From: Caballeronia sordidicola
GTDB lineage: Bacteria; Pseudomonadota; Gammaproteobacteria; Burkholderiales; Burkholderiaceae
Assembly: GCF_001544455.2 (NCBI RefSeq)
Contig: NZ_FCOC02000006.1
Span: 186,001 to 250,000, forward strand
Direction of reading: 5' to 3'
Length of the DNA stretch: 64,000 nt
This document shows, piece after piece, positions 34,387 through 43,387 of this stretch. Both the position numbers and the translations under genes were made by a program. A model generated the notes under the pieces. It was not told where the DNA came from and searched no databases. It saw only the letters and a program-made list of their open reading frames with translations. Within the stretch, counting starts at the first letter, position 1, and the number at the start of each line of letters is the position of its first letter.

Positions 34387-36173
34387 GCAGCCCTCTCTCC
34401 ATTCGTGCGTACGTCGTTGGCGGCGGCCTTGAAGGGATCAAGCCCGACGCGCCTTACCGTCTCGATGAAGTGTTCCTGCCGCGTGCCAATTTCCTGCCTG
34501 ATCGCAAGGTACGTGGAAAGAACCGCCTCGATGACTTCTGGCACTTCCGGCGCTGAGAAAGATGGTCCGATTACCTTGCCCGGTTGCGCCGGGCCGCTAG
34601 TGGCCGAACCGTCTGATCCGCCAAGCGTAACCTGATACCATTCCTTGCCATCCTTGTCGACCCCGAGAATTCCGATATGGCCGCTATGGTGATGGCCGCA
34701 CGAGTTGATGCAGCCACTGATATGGAGATCGATCTCGCCAATGTCATTAAGCTCATCGAGATCCTGGTAACGCTCGGTGATTGCCTGCGCCACGGGGATC
34801 GAGCGCGCGTTTGCCAACGCGCAAAAGTCTCCTCCCGGACACGCAATCATGTCGGTGAGCAGATGCACATTCGCACTTGCGAGGCCCGCGTTGCTGGCCG
34901 CCTCCCAAAGCGCGAACAGGTCGTCGGCATGCACCCAGGGGAGCACGAGGTTCTGCGTGTGCGTCACGCGCGCCTCGCCTGCGGAAAAGCGGTCCGCGAG
35001 TTCCGCCACCAGGTCGAGCTGGTCGGCCGAGGCGTCGCCTGGCGCCTGAAGGAGCCGCTTGAACGAGAGCGTGACGATTCGCATCGACGGGTTCTTATGT
35101 TGCGCGACATTGCGGTGCAGCCAGCGTTCGAACAAAGGATGCCGTGCAGCCTTGGCGTTCAGCGTATCAAGACCACTGGAGTTGGCGTGCGCTGCGCGCC
35201 GCGCGAACTGCGGTGAGAGGAACGATGCGCTCACGCGATCCAGTTCCGCTTGCGGGATGGTGTGCGGGCCGCCATCGTGCTCCACGATCTGACGAAATTC
35301 AGCCTCGACATCATCGATATAACGCTGGCCTTCAGCCTTCACCAAAATCTTGATGCGCGCCTTGTATTTGTTGTCGCGGCGGCCGTACTGGTTATAGACG
35401 CGTACCACAGCCTCGATGTAGTTCATGATGTGGCGCCATGGCAGGAACTCGCGCAGCACCGTCCCAAGTATTGGCGTGCGTCCCATGCCCCCACCGGCAG
35501 ACACCCGAAAACCCAGCTCGCCCGCATCGTTGCGCAGCAAGTGCAGGCCGACATCGTGCCAGTCCGTCGCCGCGCGATCTTCTGCTGCGCCCGTTATCGC
35601 GATCTTGAACTTGCGCGGCAGGAATGCGAATTCCGGGTGCAGCGTTGTCCACTGGCGCATGATTTCCGCGAAGGGCCTGGGATCGGCGACCTCGTCGGGC
35701 GCCACGCCGGCGCGTTCATCGCAGGAGATATTGCGGATGCAGTTACCGCTGGTCTGGATGCCGTGCATGTCTACGCTTGCCAGAAGGTCCATGACGTCAG
35801 CGGCCTTCGCGAGCGGTATCCAGTTGAACTGGACATTTGTGCGCGTGGTGAAATGAGCGTAATGGGTGGGCAGGCGAATTGTACCGAGTTTTCGTTGCGC
35901 CTCGGACGCAAGCCGATACACCTCTGCCTCGGGTTCATCATACTCACGGGCCACGCGGGCCAACACGCGAAGCTGCGCACTCGAGAGCTCGCCATAGGGT
36001 ACCGCGACACGCAGCATCGGAGCATGGCGTTGAACATACCAGCCGTTCTGCAGACGAAGCGGACGGAAATCGTCTTCGCTCAATTTCCCGCTCTGCCAAC
36101 GCTCGATCTGATCGCGGAATTGCGCCGCTCGGCTGCGTACGAAAGTTCTATCGAATTCGGTGTATTGGTACAT
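34383..36173 (-). CDS. cysI: Sulfite reductase hemoprotein subunit (nitrite/sulfite reductase)
   Basis: A 596-residue siroheme/[4Fe-4S] reductase. Two ferredoxin-like half-domains and two siroheme domains occur in tandem order. Near the C-terminus the cluster motif is C-P-G-G-D-F-C followed about 40 residues later by CINSCGHHHSGHIG (C-x3-C). That ligand spacing and the length suit the assimilatory reductase used by betaproteobacteria with DUF934. It reduces sulfite to sulfide in cysteine synthesis (nitrite is also possible for this family). The commonly associated cysH and cysDN genes are not beside it, which suggests a partial or secondary copy of the sulfate-assimilation cluster. Confidence 0.92.
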   Translation of the reverse strand: MYQYTEFDRTFVRSRAAQFRDQIERWQSGKLSEDDFRPLRLQNGWYVQRHAPMLRVAVPYGELSSAQLRVLARVAREYDEPEAEVYRLASEAQRKLGTIRLPTHYAHFTTRTNVQFNWIPLAKAADVMDLLASVDMHGIQTSGNCIRNISCDERAGVAPDEVADPRPFAEIMRQWTTLHPEFAFLPRKFKIAITGAAEDRAATDWHDVGLHLLRNDAGELGFRVSAGGGMGRTPILGTVLREFLPWRHIMNYIEAVVRVYNQYGRRDNKYKARIKILVKAEGQRYIDDVEAEFRQIVEHDGGPHTIPQAELDRVSASFLSPQFARRAAHANSSGLDTLNAKAARHPLFERWLHRNVAQHKNPSMRIVTLSFKRLLQAPGDASADQLDLVAELADRFSAGEARVTHTQNLVLPWVHADDLFALWEAASNAGLASANVHLLTDMIACPGGDFCALANARSIPVAQAITERYQDLDELNDIGEIDLHISGCINSCGHHHSGHIGILGVDKDGKEWYQVTLGGSDGSATSGPAQPGKVIGPSFSAPEVPEVIEAVLSTYLAIRQEIGTRQEHFIETVRRVGLDPFKAAANDVRTNGERAA

Positions 36174-36487
36174 TGTCGCGGCGGTCCAGCGGTCGTGTCG
36201 AATAGGCCCTGCATCGTTTCCAGGCGATCAGCGAATACTTGAAGCCGGAGGATCCGTTTGAAGCAGGGCGGCGCACCAAGGTAAGGGAGCCGCGTGTCCG
36301 GTTCAAGAAGCAGATGACATCGAATCCTGGGTAGCAGATACAGGGCTCAGACCTGAGACAGCCAGGAGAAGCTAACTCGCTGCTGCTGCAAAACTTCGTC
36401 CAACTGCTGCTGTTTCCCGCGTCTGATTGGCTCTACGATGACATCACTGAAAATGTTTTGCCGTTGGTCAACAGCGAGAGGTGAGTC
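36174..36487. other. Divergent gap before the DUF2970 gene
   Basis: A 314-bp intergenic stretch where the promoters of cysI (minus) and the DUF2970 gene (plus) must lie. I see no confident promoter box or CysB-type site. Confidence 0.35.
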
Positions 36488-36676
36488 ATGGCTTTTCTAA
36501 GAATGCTGAGAATCGTACTGTGGAGTTTCTTTGGCGTACGCAAGAGCGCATCGCATCAAGCCGATATGGCAGCGATAAAGCTGCCATTGCTGCCAGTGGT
36601 CGCCATTGGACTGGCTGGCGGATTTGGTGCGCTTCTGTTCTGTCTTGCGCGGCTTGCGACGACCGTGGCGCACTAA
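36488..36676 (+). CDS. DUF2970 small membrane protein
   Basis: A 62-residue microprotein of the DUF2970 family common in Burkholderiales. The N-terminal amphipathic segment LRIVLWSFFGVRKSA is the family signature. A single hydrophobic helix (LPVVAIGLAGGFGALLFCLA) near the C-terminus should anchor it in the inner membrane. GAGAGGTG lies about 6 nt upstream of the ATG. It is often found near respiratory genes, but its role is unknown. Confidence 0.83.
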   Translation: MAFLRMLRIVLWSFFGVRKSASHQADMAAIKLPLLPVVAIGLAGGFGALLFCLARLATTVAH

Positions 36677-36724
36677 GTTTTCTGACGGGAACAAACCACT
36701 CCCGGTTTCATTGAGCGCACCATG

Positions 36725-36753
36725 AACGGACATCATGTAGACAGATGTCCGTT
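36725..36753. terminator. Perfect 10-bp hairpin between convergent genes
   Basis: AACGGACATC (36725-36734) pairs exactly with GATGTCCGTT (36744-36753) across a 9-nt loop. It starts about 50 bp after the DUF2970 stop and touches the stop codon of the MocR gene on the other strand, so it could end both transcripts. No long U-tract on either side. Confidence 0.55.
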
Positions 36754-38176
36754 ACTTGACGCGGACCGAAGGCCGCGTGAGCAGCTCGCCCAGCACCCGG
36801 ATCGCATCATCAATTCTGGAGCTCCACGGGTGACCAAAGTTGAGCCGCACATAGTGCTCGAACGAGTGCGTCGCCGAAAAGATCGGACCTGGAGCGAGGC
36901 TGACACCTTGCTCGATCGCCAGGCGGTGCAGTTCCATTGCGTCGATAGCCTCGGGAAACTCAAGCCAGAGAAAATACCCGCCGCTCGGATGCGTGCGGCG
37001 TACCCCGGCAGGCAGCCAGCGCCGGATAGCGCTATCCATTTCTCCAAGCTGCTGGTTCAGTGCGCCGCGTAATCTTCGAAGATGCTTGTCGTAGCCGCCA
37101 TGCTGAAGATAATCGGCAATACCGGCCTGCACCGGAATGCTGGCCGAGAGAGTCGTCATCAACTTGAGCCGCTGCACTTTGTCCGTGAACCGTCCCGCCG
37201 ATACCCACCCGATTCGATAGCCCGGCGCAAGCGTCTTCGAAAACGAACTGCAGTGCATGACGAGCCCATGCTTGTCGAACGCCAGGGCCGGCAATGGATA
37301 CTCGGGCTGAAAGTGAAGCTCGCCATAGACATCGTCCTCGATCAGCGGCACCTCATGCTTTGCGAGCAATTCCACGAGTGCTTTTTTCTTCTCAAGTGAA
37401 AGAGTCACTCCTGTCGGGTTCTGAAAATTCGTCATGAACCAGCAGGCGCGAATCGGATGCTTCTTCAAGGCGTCGGCGAGGGCGGCGAGATCGAGACCCG
37501 TTATGGGATCAACCGGGATCTCAACGGCCCGCAAGTCCAGCCGTTCAATAGCCTGCAATGCGGCATAGAAACCCGGGGATTCGACGGCGACCACGTCGCC
37601 TGGCCGGGTGACCGCCATCAGGCACAGGTTCAATGCCTCCAGTGCGCCGTTGGTGACTACGATCTCTTCGATAGGCTGCGATATGCCCAGGCCCATATAA
37701 CGCATGGCGACCTGGCGACGCAGGTGTTCATTGCCCGGCGGCAGATCGACCACCGTGCTCCACGGGCTGATCAGCCGGGAGGCCTGTGCGAGCGACTTCG
37801 CAAGCCGGGGCAGCGGGAAGAGCAGCGGGGAGGGAAAGGCCGAACCCAGTGGCACGATACCCGGTGTCTTCGCTGCATTCAGCACGGAAAACACCAGGTC
37901 ACTGATATCGACCTTGCTTGATTCGGCGAGGGTGGCCGTCCGCGGTGTTCGTGCCGCGGTGACGGTGGCTCCCGGAGCGACGTAATAGCCGGAGCGCTCC
38001 TGCGCGCGCACCAGGCCCCATTCCTCAAGCAGGTAATACGCCCGAAATACCGTGGATTGACTCACGCCGTGTTGCGCGATGATCTGGCGCAGCGAGGGCA
38101 TGCGCGAGCCGACCGCGATGCTGCCCGAGCGGATTTCGGCAGCCATTGCGTTGGCCAGTATTTCGTATCTGTTCAT
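36752..38176 (-). CDS. MocR/GntR-type regulator with aminotransferase domain
   Basis: A 474-residue fusion of a GntR winged helix-turn-helix (about 1-75, with SRMPSLRQIIAQHGVSQSTV) to a fold-type I aminotransferase domain (about 95-465). The PLP lysine lies in CSSFSKTLAPGYRIGWVS, and NFQNPTGVTLS is the cofactor-binding Asn region. MocR proteins use PLP or PLP-amino-acid adducts as the effector, and usually act as regulators rather than catalysts. The gene is divergent from an aminotransferase/DapA-like pair, which it probably controls. Confidence 0.94.
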   Translation of the reverse strand: MNRYEILANAMAAEIRSGSIAVGSRMPSLRQIIAQHGVSQSTVFRAYYLLEEWGLVRAQERSGYYVAPGATVTAARTPRTATLAESSKVDISDLVFSVLNAAKTPGIVPLGSAFPSPLLFPLPRLAKSLAQASRLISPWSTVVDLPPGNEHLRRQVAMRYMGLGISQPIEEIVVTNGALEALNLCLMAVTRPGDVVAVESPGFYAALQAIERLDLRAVEIPVDPITGLDLAALADALKKHPIRACWFMTNFQNPTGVTLSLEKKKALVELLAKHEVPLIEDDVYGELHFQPEYPLPALAFDKHGLVMHCSSFSKTLAPGYRIGWVSAGRFTDKVQRLKLMTTLSASIPVQAGIADYLQHGGYDKHLRRLRGALNQQLGEMDSAIRRWLPAGVRRTHPSGGYFLWLEFPEAIDAMELHRLAIEQGVSLAPGPIFSATHSFEHYVRLNFGHPWSSRIDDAIRVLGELLTRPSVRVK

Positions 38177-38343
38177 CGGCTTTCAGTGTCCCCGCGCTTA
38201 TTGCTGCACGTCCCAACTGCTTCGTTAAAAAATCGTCATCTGCTGCTATGGCGATGCCTGCCATTTTCTTATGCTTCGTATCAGAAGGAAAGCGGCATCG
38301 CGTGACACGGTGGCCGATTCTCCGCCCTCCCGAACATTTGCGT

Positions 38344-39609
38344 GTGGTTACTGGAAGCCAGTTCGAATTGAATATCGAAACTTCACCGTATGCGGGCGCG
38401 ACCCGTCGCGTGCAACCGTCGGCTATTCGCCAGTTGTTTTCGCTGTTGGCGAGACCTGATGTCATCTCGCTTGCCGGTGGTTTTCCAAGCGCCGCCGCGC
38501 TTGATCTTAACGGGCTGCGCGGAGCCACGGAGCGTGCGCTTATCTCGTCGCTTGCGACATCGTTTCAATATGGCAATAGCGAAGGTCATGAGCCGCTCAG
38601 GGAATTGATTGCCCAGCGTGCGAAGGCGAAGGGCATGAAGCTCGGCGCGCCGGATGTTCTTGTGACCACGGGATCGCAACAGGCGATCGACCTGATCACG
38701 CGCGTACTGGTGGATCCAGGCGACCACGTAGCGGTTGAGTCTCCCACTTATCTCGGCGCACTGCAGGCATTCCAGTTTCAAGGTGCCGACGTGCTGGCCG
38801 CGCCAACGGATCACGAAGGCGTGAGGGTGGAGCAACTCGAAGCAATGGTCGTGCAGCATAGGCCGAAGCTGCTGTACCTGATTCCGAATTTTGCCAATCC
38901 GACAGGCCATGTGATGTCTTTGCGGCGTCGCAAACAGGTTCTGGCGCTTGCGAGGACCCACCGCTTTTTCATTGTCGAAGACGATGCGTATGGCGAGCTC
39001 TATTTTCAGGATCCGCCTCCGCCTTCGCTATTCGCATTGGCCAACGATGAGGAACGCCAATGGGTGGTCCATCTGGCGAGCTTTTCGAAAATACTCGCGC
39101 CCGGACTCCGGCTTGCATGGATGTCGGCACCCGTTGAACTCCTGCGTCACCTGATCGTCGCCAAGCAACTGGGCGATACGCACGCGTCGACCCTGGCGCA
39201 GCTTGTCGCGTTCCATTATCTGAATGCGGGATCGCTCGAACCGTCGCTCGGCCGCATGCGGCGCTTCTATGAAAATCAGGCGCGCGCCATGCAGCGAGCG
39301 ATCAAGGCAGAACTGAGCGGCACGCCATTCAACGCGATGCATCCGGAAGGCGGCATGTTCTATTGGGCGGATCTTCCATACGTGGATACGTCAGCCATGC
39401 TGCGCAACGCGATCGACGAACACGGCGTGGCCTACGTACCCGGCCCGGCGTTTTATGCCGGGAATCCGAGCCGTACGCGTTTGCGATTGTCGTTTGCCAG
39501 CGCATCGGTCGAGCAGATCGGGGAGGGCATCCGGCGTCTCGCGCGCTGTATCCGGTGGGACCGCGTGGAGGCATCGAATCAGATGACGCGGGCGGAGCAT
39601 TTGCCATGA
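38344..39609 (+). CDS. PLP-dependent aminotransferase (2-aminoadipate/valine-type, class I)
   Basis: A 421-residue (from GTG 38344) aminotransferase without a regulatory domain. The core starts ATRRVQPSAIRQLFSLL, then PDVISLAGGFPS; the Asn/cofactor segment is NFANPTGHVMS and the Schiff-base lysine is in ASFSKILAPGLRLAWM. It resembles LysN/2-aminoadipate aminotransferases and relatives acting on branched or aromatic amino acids. The true start is uncertain: GTG 38344 or TTG 38368 are the plausible choices; upstream sequence is not family-like. Its end overlaps the next start by 4 bp (ATGA), so it forms a coupled pair with the DapA-like gene, opposite the MocR regulator. Confidence 0.9.
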   Translation: MVTGSQFELNIETSPYAGATRRVQPSAIRQLFSLLARPDVISLAGGFPSAAALDLNGLRGATERALISSLATSFQYGNSEGHEPLRELIAQRAKAKGMKLGAPDVLVTTGSQQAIDLITRVLVDPGDHVAVESPTYLGALQAFQFQGADVLAAPTDHEGVRVEQLEAMVVQHRPKLLYLIPNFANPTGHVMSLRRRKQVLALARTHRFFIVEDDAYGELYFQDPPPPSLFALANDEERQWVVHLASFSKILAPGLRLAWMSAPVELLRHLIVAKQLGDTHASTLAQLVAFHYLNAGSLEPSLGRMRRFYENQARAMQRAIKAELSGTPFNAMHPEGGMFYWADLPYVDTSAMLRNAIDEHGVAYVPGPAFYAGNPSRTRLRLSFASASVEQIGEGIRRLARCIRWDRVEASNQMTRAEHLP

Positions 39610-40520
39610 CCGGATCATTGTTGTCGCCCGGGTTGTTGCAAGGGTCGATTGTGGCGTTGCTTACGCCAATGACGCCCGATGAGAAGATCGATTTCCCCGC
39701 ACTGGAACGGCTCATCGACCTGCATGTGGATGCTGGAACGAGCGCGATCGTGGTTGCATCGACGACAGGGGAAGGACCGGCACTTACGTTCAAGGAGCAT
39801 GTGCGCCTGTATCGCGCGGCCGTCCTCTGCGCCGAGGGCCGGATTCCCGTGATCGCCGGCCTGGGGTCGCCCTCCACGCATGCCGCGTGCGAGTTGGCGA
39901 GAGCAGCCGCGACGGAACAGGCCGACGCCATTCTCTGCGTGACGCCGTACTACAACCGGCTCAATCCATTGGGCTTGCAGCGCCATTTCACGACAGTGGC
40001 CGAAGCAGCCGGTACGCCGGTCATTCTCCATGACGTACCGCACTGCACTGGCGTAACGCTTCCCGAAGATCTGATCGTGGCGTTGAGCAGCCATCCGAAC
40101 ATCATCGGCCTGAAGGATGCCACAGGCGACCTGCATCGCGCGGAGCGGCTGCTGCATGCTGTCAGCGCGGGGTTCCAGATTTTCAGCGGCGACGATTCGA
40201 CGGCTTTCGCCTTGATGGCCGCGGGCGGCGCCGGCGTCATTTCCGTGGCGGCGAATGTCGCGCCCTCCGCAGTTCGCGCCATGTGCGATGCACTCCGGCG
40301 AGGCGACACGGAAGACGCCAGCCGGATCAATGACAGCTTGCAGCCGCTCTATGCATTCCTCGCGGCCGAGACGAATCCTGTTCCTGCAAAGTGGCTTGCG
40401 CACCGGATCGGATGGACGGATGCGACGTTGCGCTTGCCACTTGCCATTTCCCCGGAACTCGCTTGCGATTTCTCACGCAACGGCGCGCTCGTTTCCTGTG
40501 CGGCGTTGCTGGGCCGCTAG
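39606..40520 (+). CDS. DapA-like aldolase (DHDPS/N-acetylneuraminate lyase family)
   Basis: A 304-residue class I aldolase. The Schiff-base lysine is in IIGLKDATGD; the tyrosine and arginine that handle the pyruvate carboxylate are in TPYYNRLNPLGL. The GxxGE-like loop is STTGEGPALT. The segment ILHDVPHCTGV replaces the usual ILYNVPxRTG, changing the Tyr next to the second substrate-binding site. It could be dihydrodipicolinate synthase or another pyruvate aldolase of this family. Coupling to an aminotransferase suggests amino-acid rather than sugar chemistry, but that is inference. Confidence 0.88.
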   Translation: MTGSLLSPGLLQGSIVALLTPMTPDEKIDFPALERLIDLHVDAGTSAIVVASTTGEGPALTFKEHVRLYRAAVLCAEGRIPVIAGLGSPSTHAACELARAAATEQADAILCVTPYYNRLNPLGLQRHFTTVAEAAGTPVILHDVPHCTGVTLPEDLIVALSSHPNIIGLKDATGDLHRAERLLHAVSAGFQIFSGDDSTAFALMAAGGAGVISVAANVAPSAVRAMCDALRRGDTEDASRINDSLQPLYAFLAAETNPVPAKWLAHRIGWTDATLRLPLAISPELACDFSRNGALVSCAALLGR

Positions 40521-40639
40521 CGCGAGCAGTCGAATGAATGCGAATAAACCAAAACGAATGAATCAACACGATTGGTCGAGGGCCGCATCTGACTGAAGTG
40601 CGTTCCCTTTGTCTCGCCACCTCTGGATCATGAATAAAA

Positions 40640-42235
40640 ATGAGTGATGTAATCTCGGACACCGTTGTCGAACACCACGGATCACACGATATCCCCGTCG
40701 GATGGCGTCGCTGGTTGCTGGCGACCAATCACAAGGACATCGGCACGCTCTATCTCTTGTTTGCCATCACGAACCTCATGATCGGCGGCGTGATGGCCCT
40801 GATGATCCGGGCTGAGTTGTTCGAGCCGGGACTGCAGATCATGCGGCCGGAGTTCTTCAACCAGTTGTCGACCGAGCATGGGCTCATCATGATCTTCGGA
40901 GCGGTCATGCCGGCTTTCGTCGGCCTCGCCAACTGGATGATTCCGCTGCAGATCGGGGCATCCGACATGGCCTTCGCCCGGATGAACAACCTGAGTTTCT
41001 GGCTGCTGCCCGTATCCAGCATCCTGTTGGTCGGCTCATTCTGGGTTCCCGGCGGCGCGCCTGCCGCAGGGTGGACCATGTATGCGCCACTGTCCACGCA
41101 GATGGGACCAGGCATGGACCTGTCGATCTTCGCGATTCATCTGGCGGGCGCTTCCTCGATCATGGGCGCGATCAACATCATTGTGACGATCCTCAACATG
41201 CGTGCGCCCGGCATGACCTTGATGAAGATGCCGATGTTCGCGTGGACGTGGCTCATTACTGCGTTCCTGCTCATCGCAATCATGCCCGTGCTGGCCGGCG
41301 CGGTAACCATGCTGCTTTTCGACCGGCACTTCGGCACGTCGTTTTTCAATGCGGCGGGAGGCGGCGATCCGGTCCTGTACCAGCACATTTTCTGGTTCTT
41401 CGGACATCCGGAAGTCTATGTGATGATCCTGCCCGGCTTCGGGATGGTCTCTCAGGTGATCCCGGCATTCTCCCGCAAGCCACTGTTCGGCTATGCCTCG
41501 ATGGTGTACGCAACCTCGTCCATTGGCATTCTCTCGTTCATGGTCTGGGCACACCACATGTTCGTGACCGGCATGCCCGTGACCGCGCAGTTGTTCTTCA
41601 TGTACGCAACCATGACCATCGCCGTGCCGACAGGCGTGAAGGTATTCAACTGGATTGCGACGATGTGGCGCGGTTCGCTTACCTTCGAGACACCCATGCT
41701 CTTTGCGATGGGGTTCATCTTCGTGTTCGTCGTGGGTGGATTGACCGGTGTGACGCTCGCCATGGCGCCGTTGAACGTCGCGTTGCATGGCACGTACTAC
41801 ATCATTGCGCACTTTCACTACGTGATGGTGGCCGGTTCGCTTTTCAGCATCTTCGCAGGCTGGTATTACTGGGTGCCGAAATGGACCGGCTATATGTACA
41901 ACGAATTGCGCGGAAAGATTCACTTCTGGGGATCGATGATCTTCTTCAACGTCACGTTCTTTCCCATGCATTTCCTGGGGCTTGCCGGCATGCCGCGGCG
42001 CTATGCCGACTACCCCGCGCAATTCACGGACTTCAACCAGATCGCGACGATCGGCGCGTTTGGTTTTGGTCTCCTGCAGGTCTACTTTCTTTTCTGGATC
42101 GCTTTACCCGCGTATCGCGGGACGGGTCTTGTGCGGGCGGAAACGAAACCGTGGGACGGCGCCGAGGGCCTCGAGTGGACATTGCCGAGCCCCGTGCCAT
42201 TTCATTCATTTGAAACGCCGCCTCGCGTGGAATAG
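40640..42235 (+). CDS. ctaD: Cytochrome c oxidase subunit I, orphan copy
   Basis: A 531-residue, 12-helix heme-copper oxidase core. The low-spin heme ligand in [12 protein letters not shown]-channel residues in [18 protein letters not shown] (CuB His crosslinked to Tyr, and the proton-channel Glu), the CuB pair in WAHHMF and the heme a3/a histidines in IIAHFHYVM are intact. The motif before the last is LHGTYY, where most A-type oxidases have HD-TYY; the aspartate of the Mg/Mn site is glycine. No ctaC, ctaE or heme-A/assembly genes are adjacent, so it must borrow partner subunits from elsewhere. Located in the inner membrane, it would reduce oxygen with protons pumped. Confidence 0.93.
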   Translation: MSDVISDTVVEHHGSHDIPVGWRRWLLATNHKDIGTLYLLFAITNLMIGGVMALMIRAELFEPGLQIMRPEFFNQLSTEHGLIMIFGAVMPAFVGLANWMIPLQIGASDMAFARMNNLSFWLLPVSSILLVGSFWVPGGAPAAGWTMYAPLSTQMGPGMDLSIFAIHLAGASSIMGAINIIVTILNMRAPGMTLMKMPMFAWTWLITAFLLIAIMPVLAGAVTMLLFDRHFGTSFFNAAGGGDPVLYQHIFWFFGHPEVYVMILPGFGMVSQVIPAFSRKPLFGYASMVYATSSIGILSFMVWAHHMFVTGMPVTAQLFFMYATMTIAVPTGVKVFNWIATMWRGSLTFETPMLFAMGFIFVFVVGGLTGVTLAMAPLNVALHGTYYIIAHFHYVMVAGSLFSIFAGWYYWVPKWTGYMYNELRGKIHFWGSMIFFNVTFFPMHFLGLAGMPRRYADYPAQFTDFNQIATIGAFGFGLLQVYFLFWIALPAYRGTGLVRAETKPWDGAEGLEWTLPSPVPFHSFETPPRVE

Positions 42236-42400
42236 CGCTGGCCATGAGGCGGAGGAAAGAAGCACGGGCGTTAGACCCAACGTACCGGATGTCGGGTGCG
42301 CACAGTCCGCTTCCCTGGACGGAACCTGCTCTGGCGTCTCGATTACCTGTTAAGTGGGTCGGGTCGGTCAATTTAAAAATCGTCCGTCGATGATGACAAG

Positions 42401-43285
42401 TCAATCAGGAGAACTTCGACGAACATGTTGGACAAAAGCCTTGATCGCCGGGGCTCGCTCATGGCGGCGAAATGCGGCCGCCACTTCGGACGGGATCGCT
42501 TTACCTGAAATGGGCCGGTAGGTGATACCCGGCAAGGCCACGCAGGACGCGAGCGTATGAGGGACGACGGCTACGTTCCCACCCAGCGCTACTTGAGCCA
42601 GGACTGCCGCCAAGGTGCCGGGGCGGGGTCCCAGCAAGGGCGTGAATCGTCCTCGCCGGCCAATTTCCAACGTGCCGAAATCCTGCTCAGGCACGACAAA
42701 ATGCTCGCCGCGCAACTGCGCGGGCGCTATGGCATCAAATGCGCAGAGTGGGGAGTCTGTGGGCAGCGCCAGTGTGAAGATGTCGCGATACACCGTTACT
42801 GCCTGGATTCCTTCCAGATATTGGATAGGAGGACGAACGTAGGCCACATCGATCTGTTCGTCGACGAGCATGGACGCGACACGATCCATTACAACCTCCA
42901 CGAGATCGAACTCTATGCCGGGATGCCCGGCGCGAAACGCTCTGATTGTCTGTTGCAGCACTCCCGCATAGGCGGCCGACGCCACATAACCTACAGCGAT
43001 GCGTCCAAGTTCGCCGCGTTCGGCGAAAGAGGCGCGCTCGGCCCCGCGTGTCAGATGTTCGAGCGCTGCAAGCACGTCGACAAGATAGGCCTCGCCCGCA
43101 TCTGTCAGCGTGACCGAGCGCTTGGTCCTGTGAAATAGCCGCACGCCGAGCAGCCGCTCTGCCTCCTGGATCTGCTTGGTCAGCGAGGGCGGTGCAATGC
43201 CGAGTTCCTCGGCCGCCCGCGAGAAATGAAGATGTTTCGCCACGCACACGAAGCAGCGGATATGCCGAAGTTCTGGTAGCCGCAT
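42401..43285 (-). CDS. LysR-family regulator, divergent from MFS exporter
   Basis: A 294-residue LysR protein. Helix-turn-helix at 1-60 (LPELRHIRCFVCVAKHLHFSRAAEEL...PPSLTKQIQEAERLLGVRLF, read in pieces) and effector domain about 90-290. The group is close to BenM/CatR-like regulators in its HFSRAAEELGIAPPSL segment. It is divergent from the EmrB/QacA-type exporter 102 bp away and probably senses that pump's substrate. Confidence 0.93.
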   Translation of the reverse strand: MRLPELRHIRCFVCVAKHLHFSRAAEELGIAPPSLTKQIQEAERLLGVRLFHRTKRSVTLTDAGEAYLVDVLAALEHLTRGAERASFAERGELGRIAVGYVASAAYAGVLQQTIRAFRAGHPGIEFDLVEVVMDRVASMLVDEQIDVAYVRPPIQYLEGIQAVTVYRDIFTLALPTDSPLCAFDAIAPAQLRGEHFVVPEQDFGTLEIGRRGRFTPLLGPRPGTLAAVLAQVALGGNVAVVPHTLASCVALPGITYRPISGKAIPSEVAAAFRRHERAPAIKAFVQHVRRSSPD

Positions 43286-43301
43286 GGAATGTACATTTTC
43301 G

Positions 43302-43327
43302 TTAATTATTTTGCGATTCTATATTAA
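43302..43327. promoter_or_regulatory. Weak palindromic LysR-site candidate
   Basis: TTAAT (43302-43306) and ATTAA (43323-43327) form an inverted repeat with a 16-bp spacer in the AT-rich divergent gap between lysR and the exporter. Spacing resembles long LysR half-site pairs, but the arms are short. Confidence 0.28.
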
Positions 43328-43387
43328 TGACTGGAAACGACGCTGCGCCTATCATCGGCGTCATTCTTCAGTCCTGGTTTCGATCCC

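Noticed and set aside
36174..36487. A CysB or sulfur-responsive site in the cysI promoter gap
   Set aside because: I could not find a repeat close enough to any CysB consensus to claim it.
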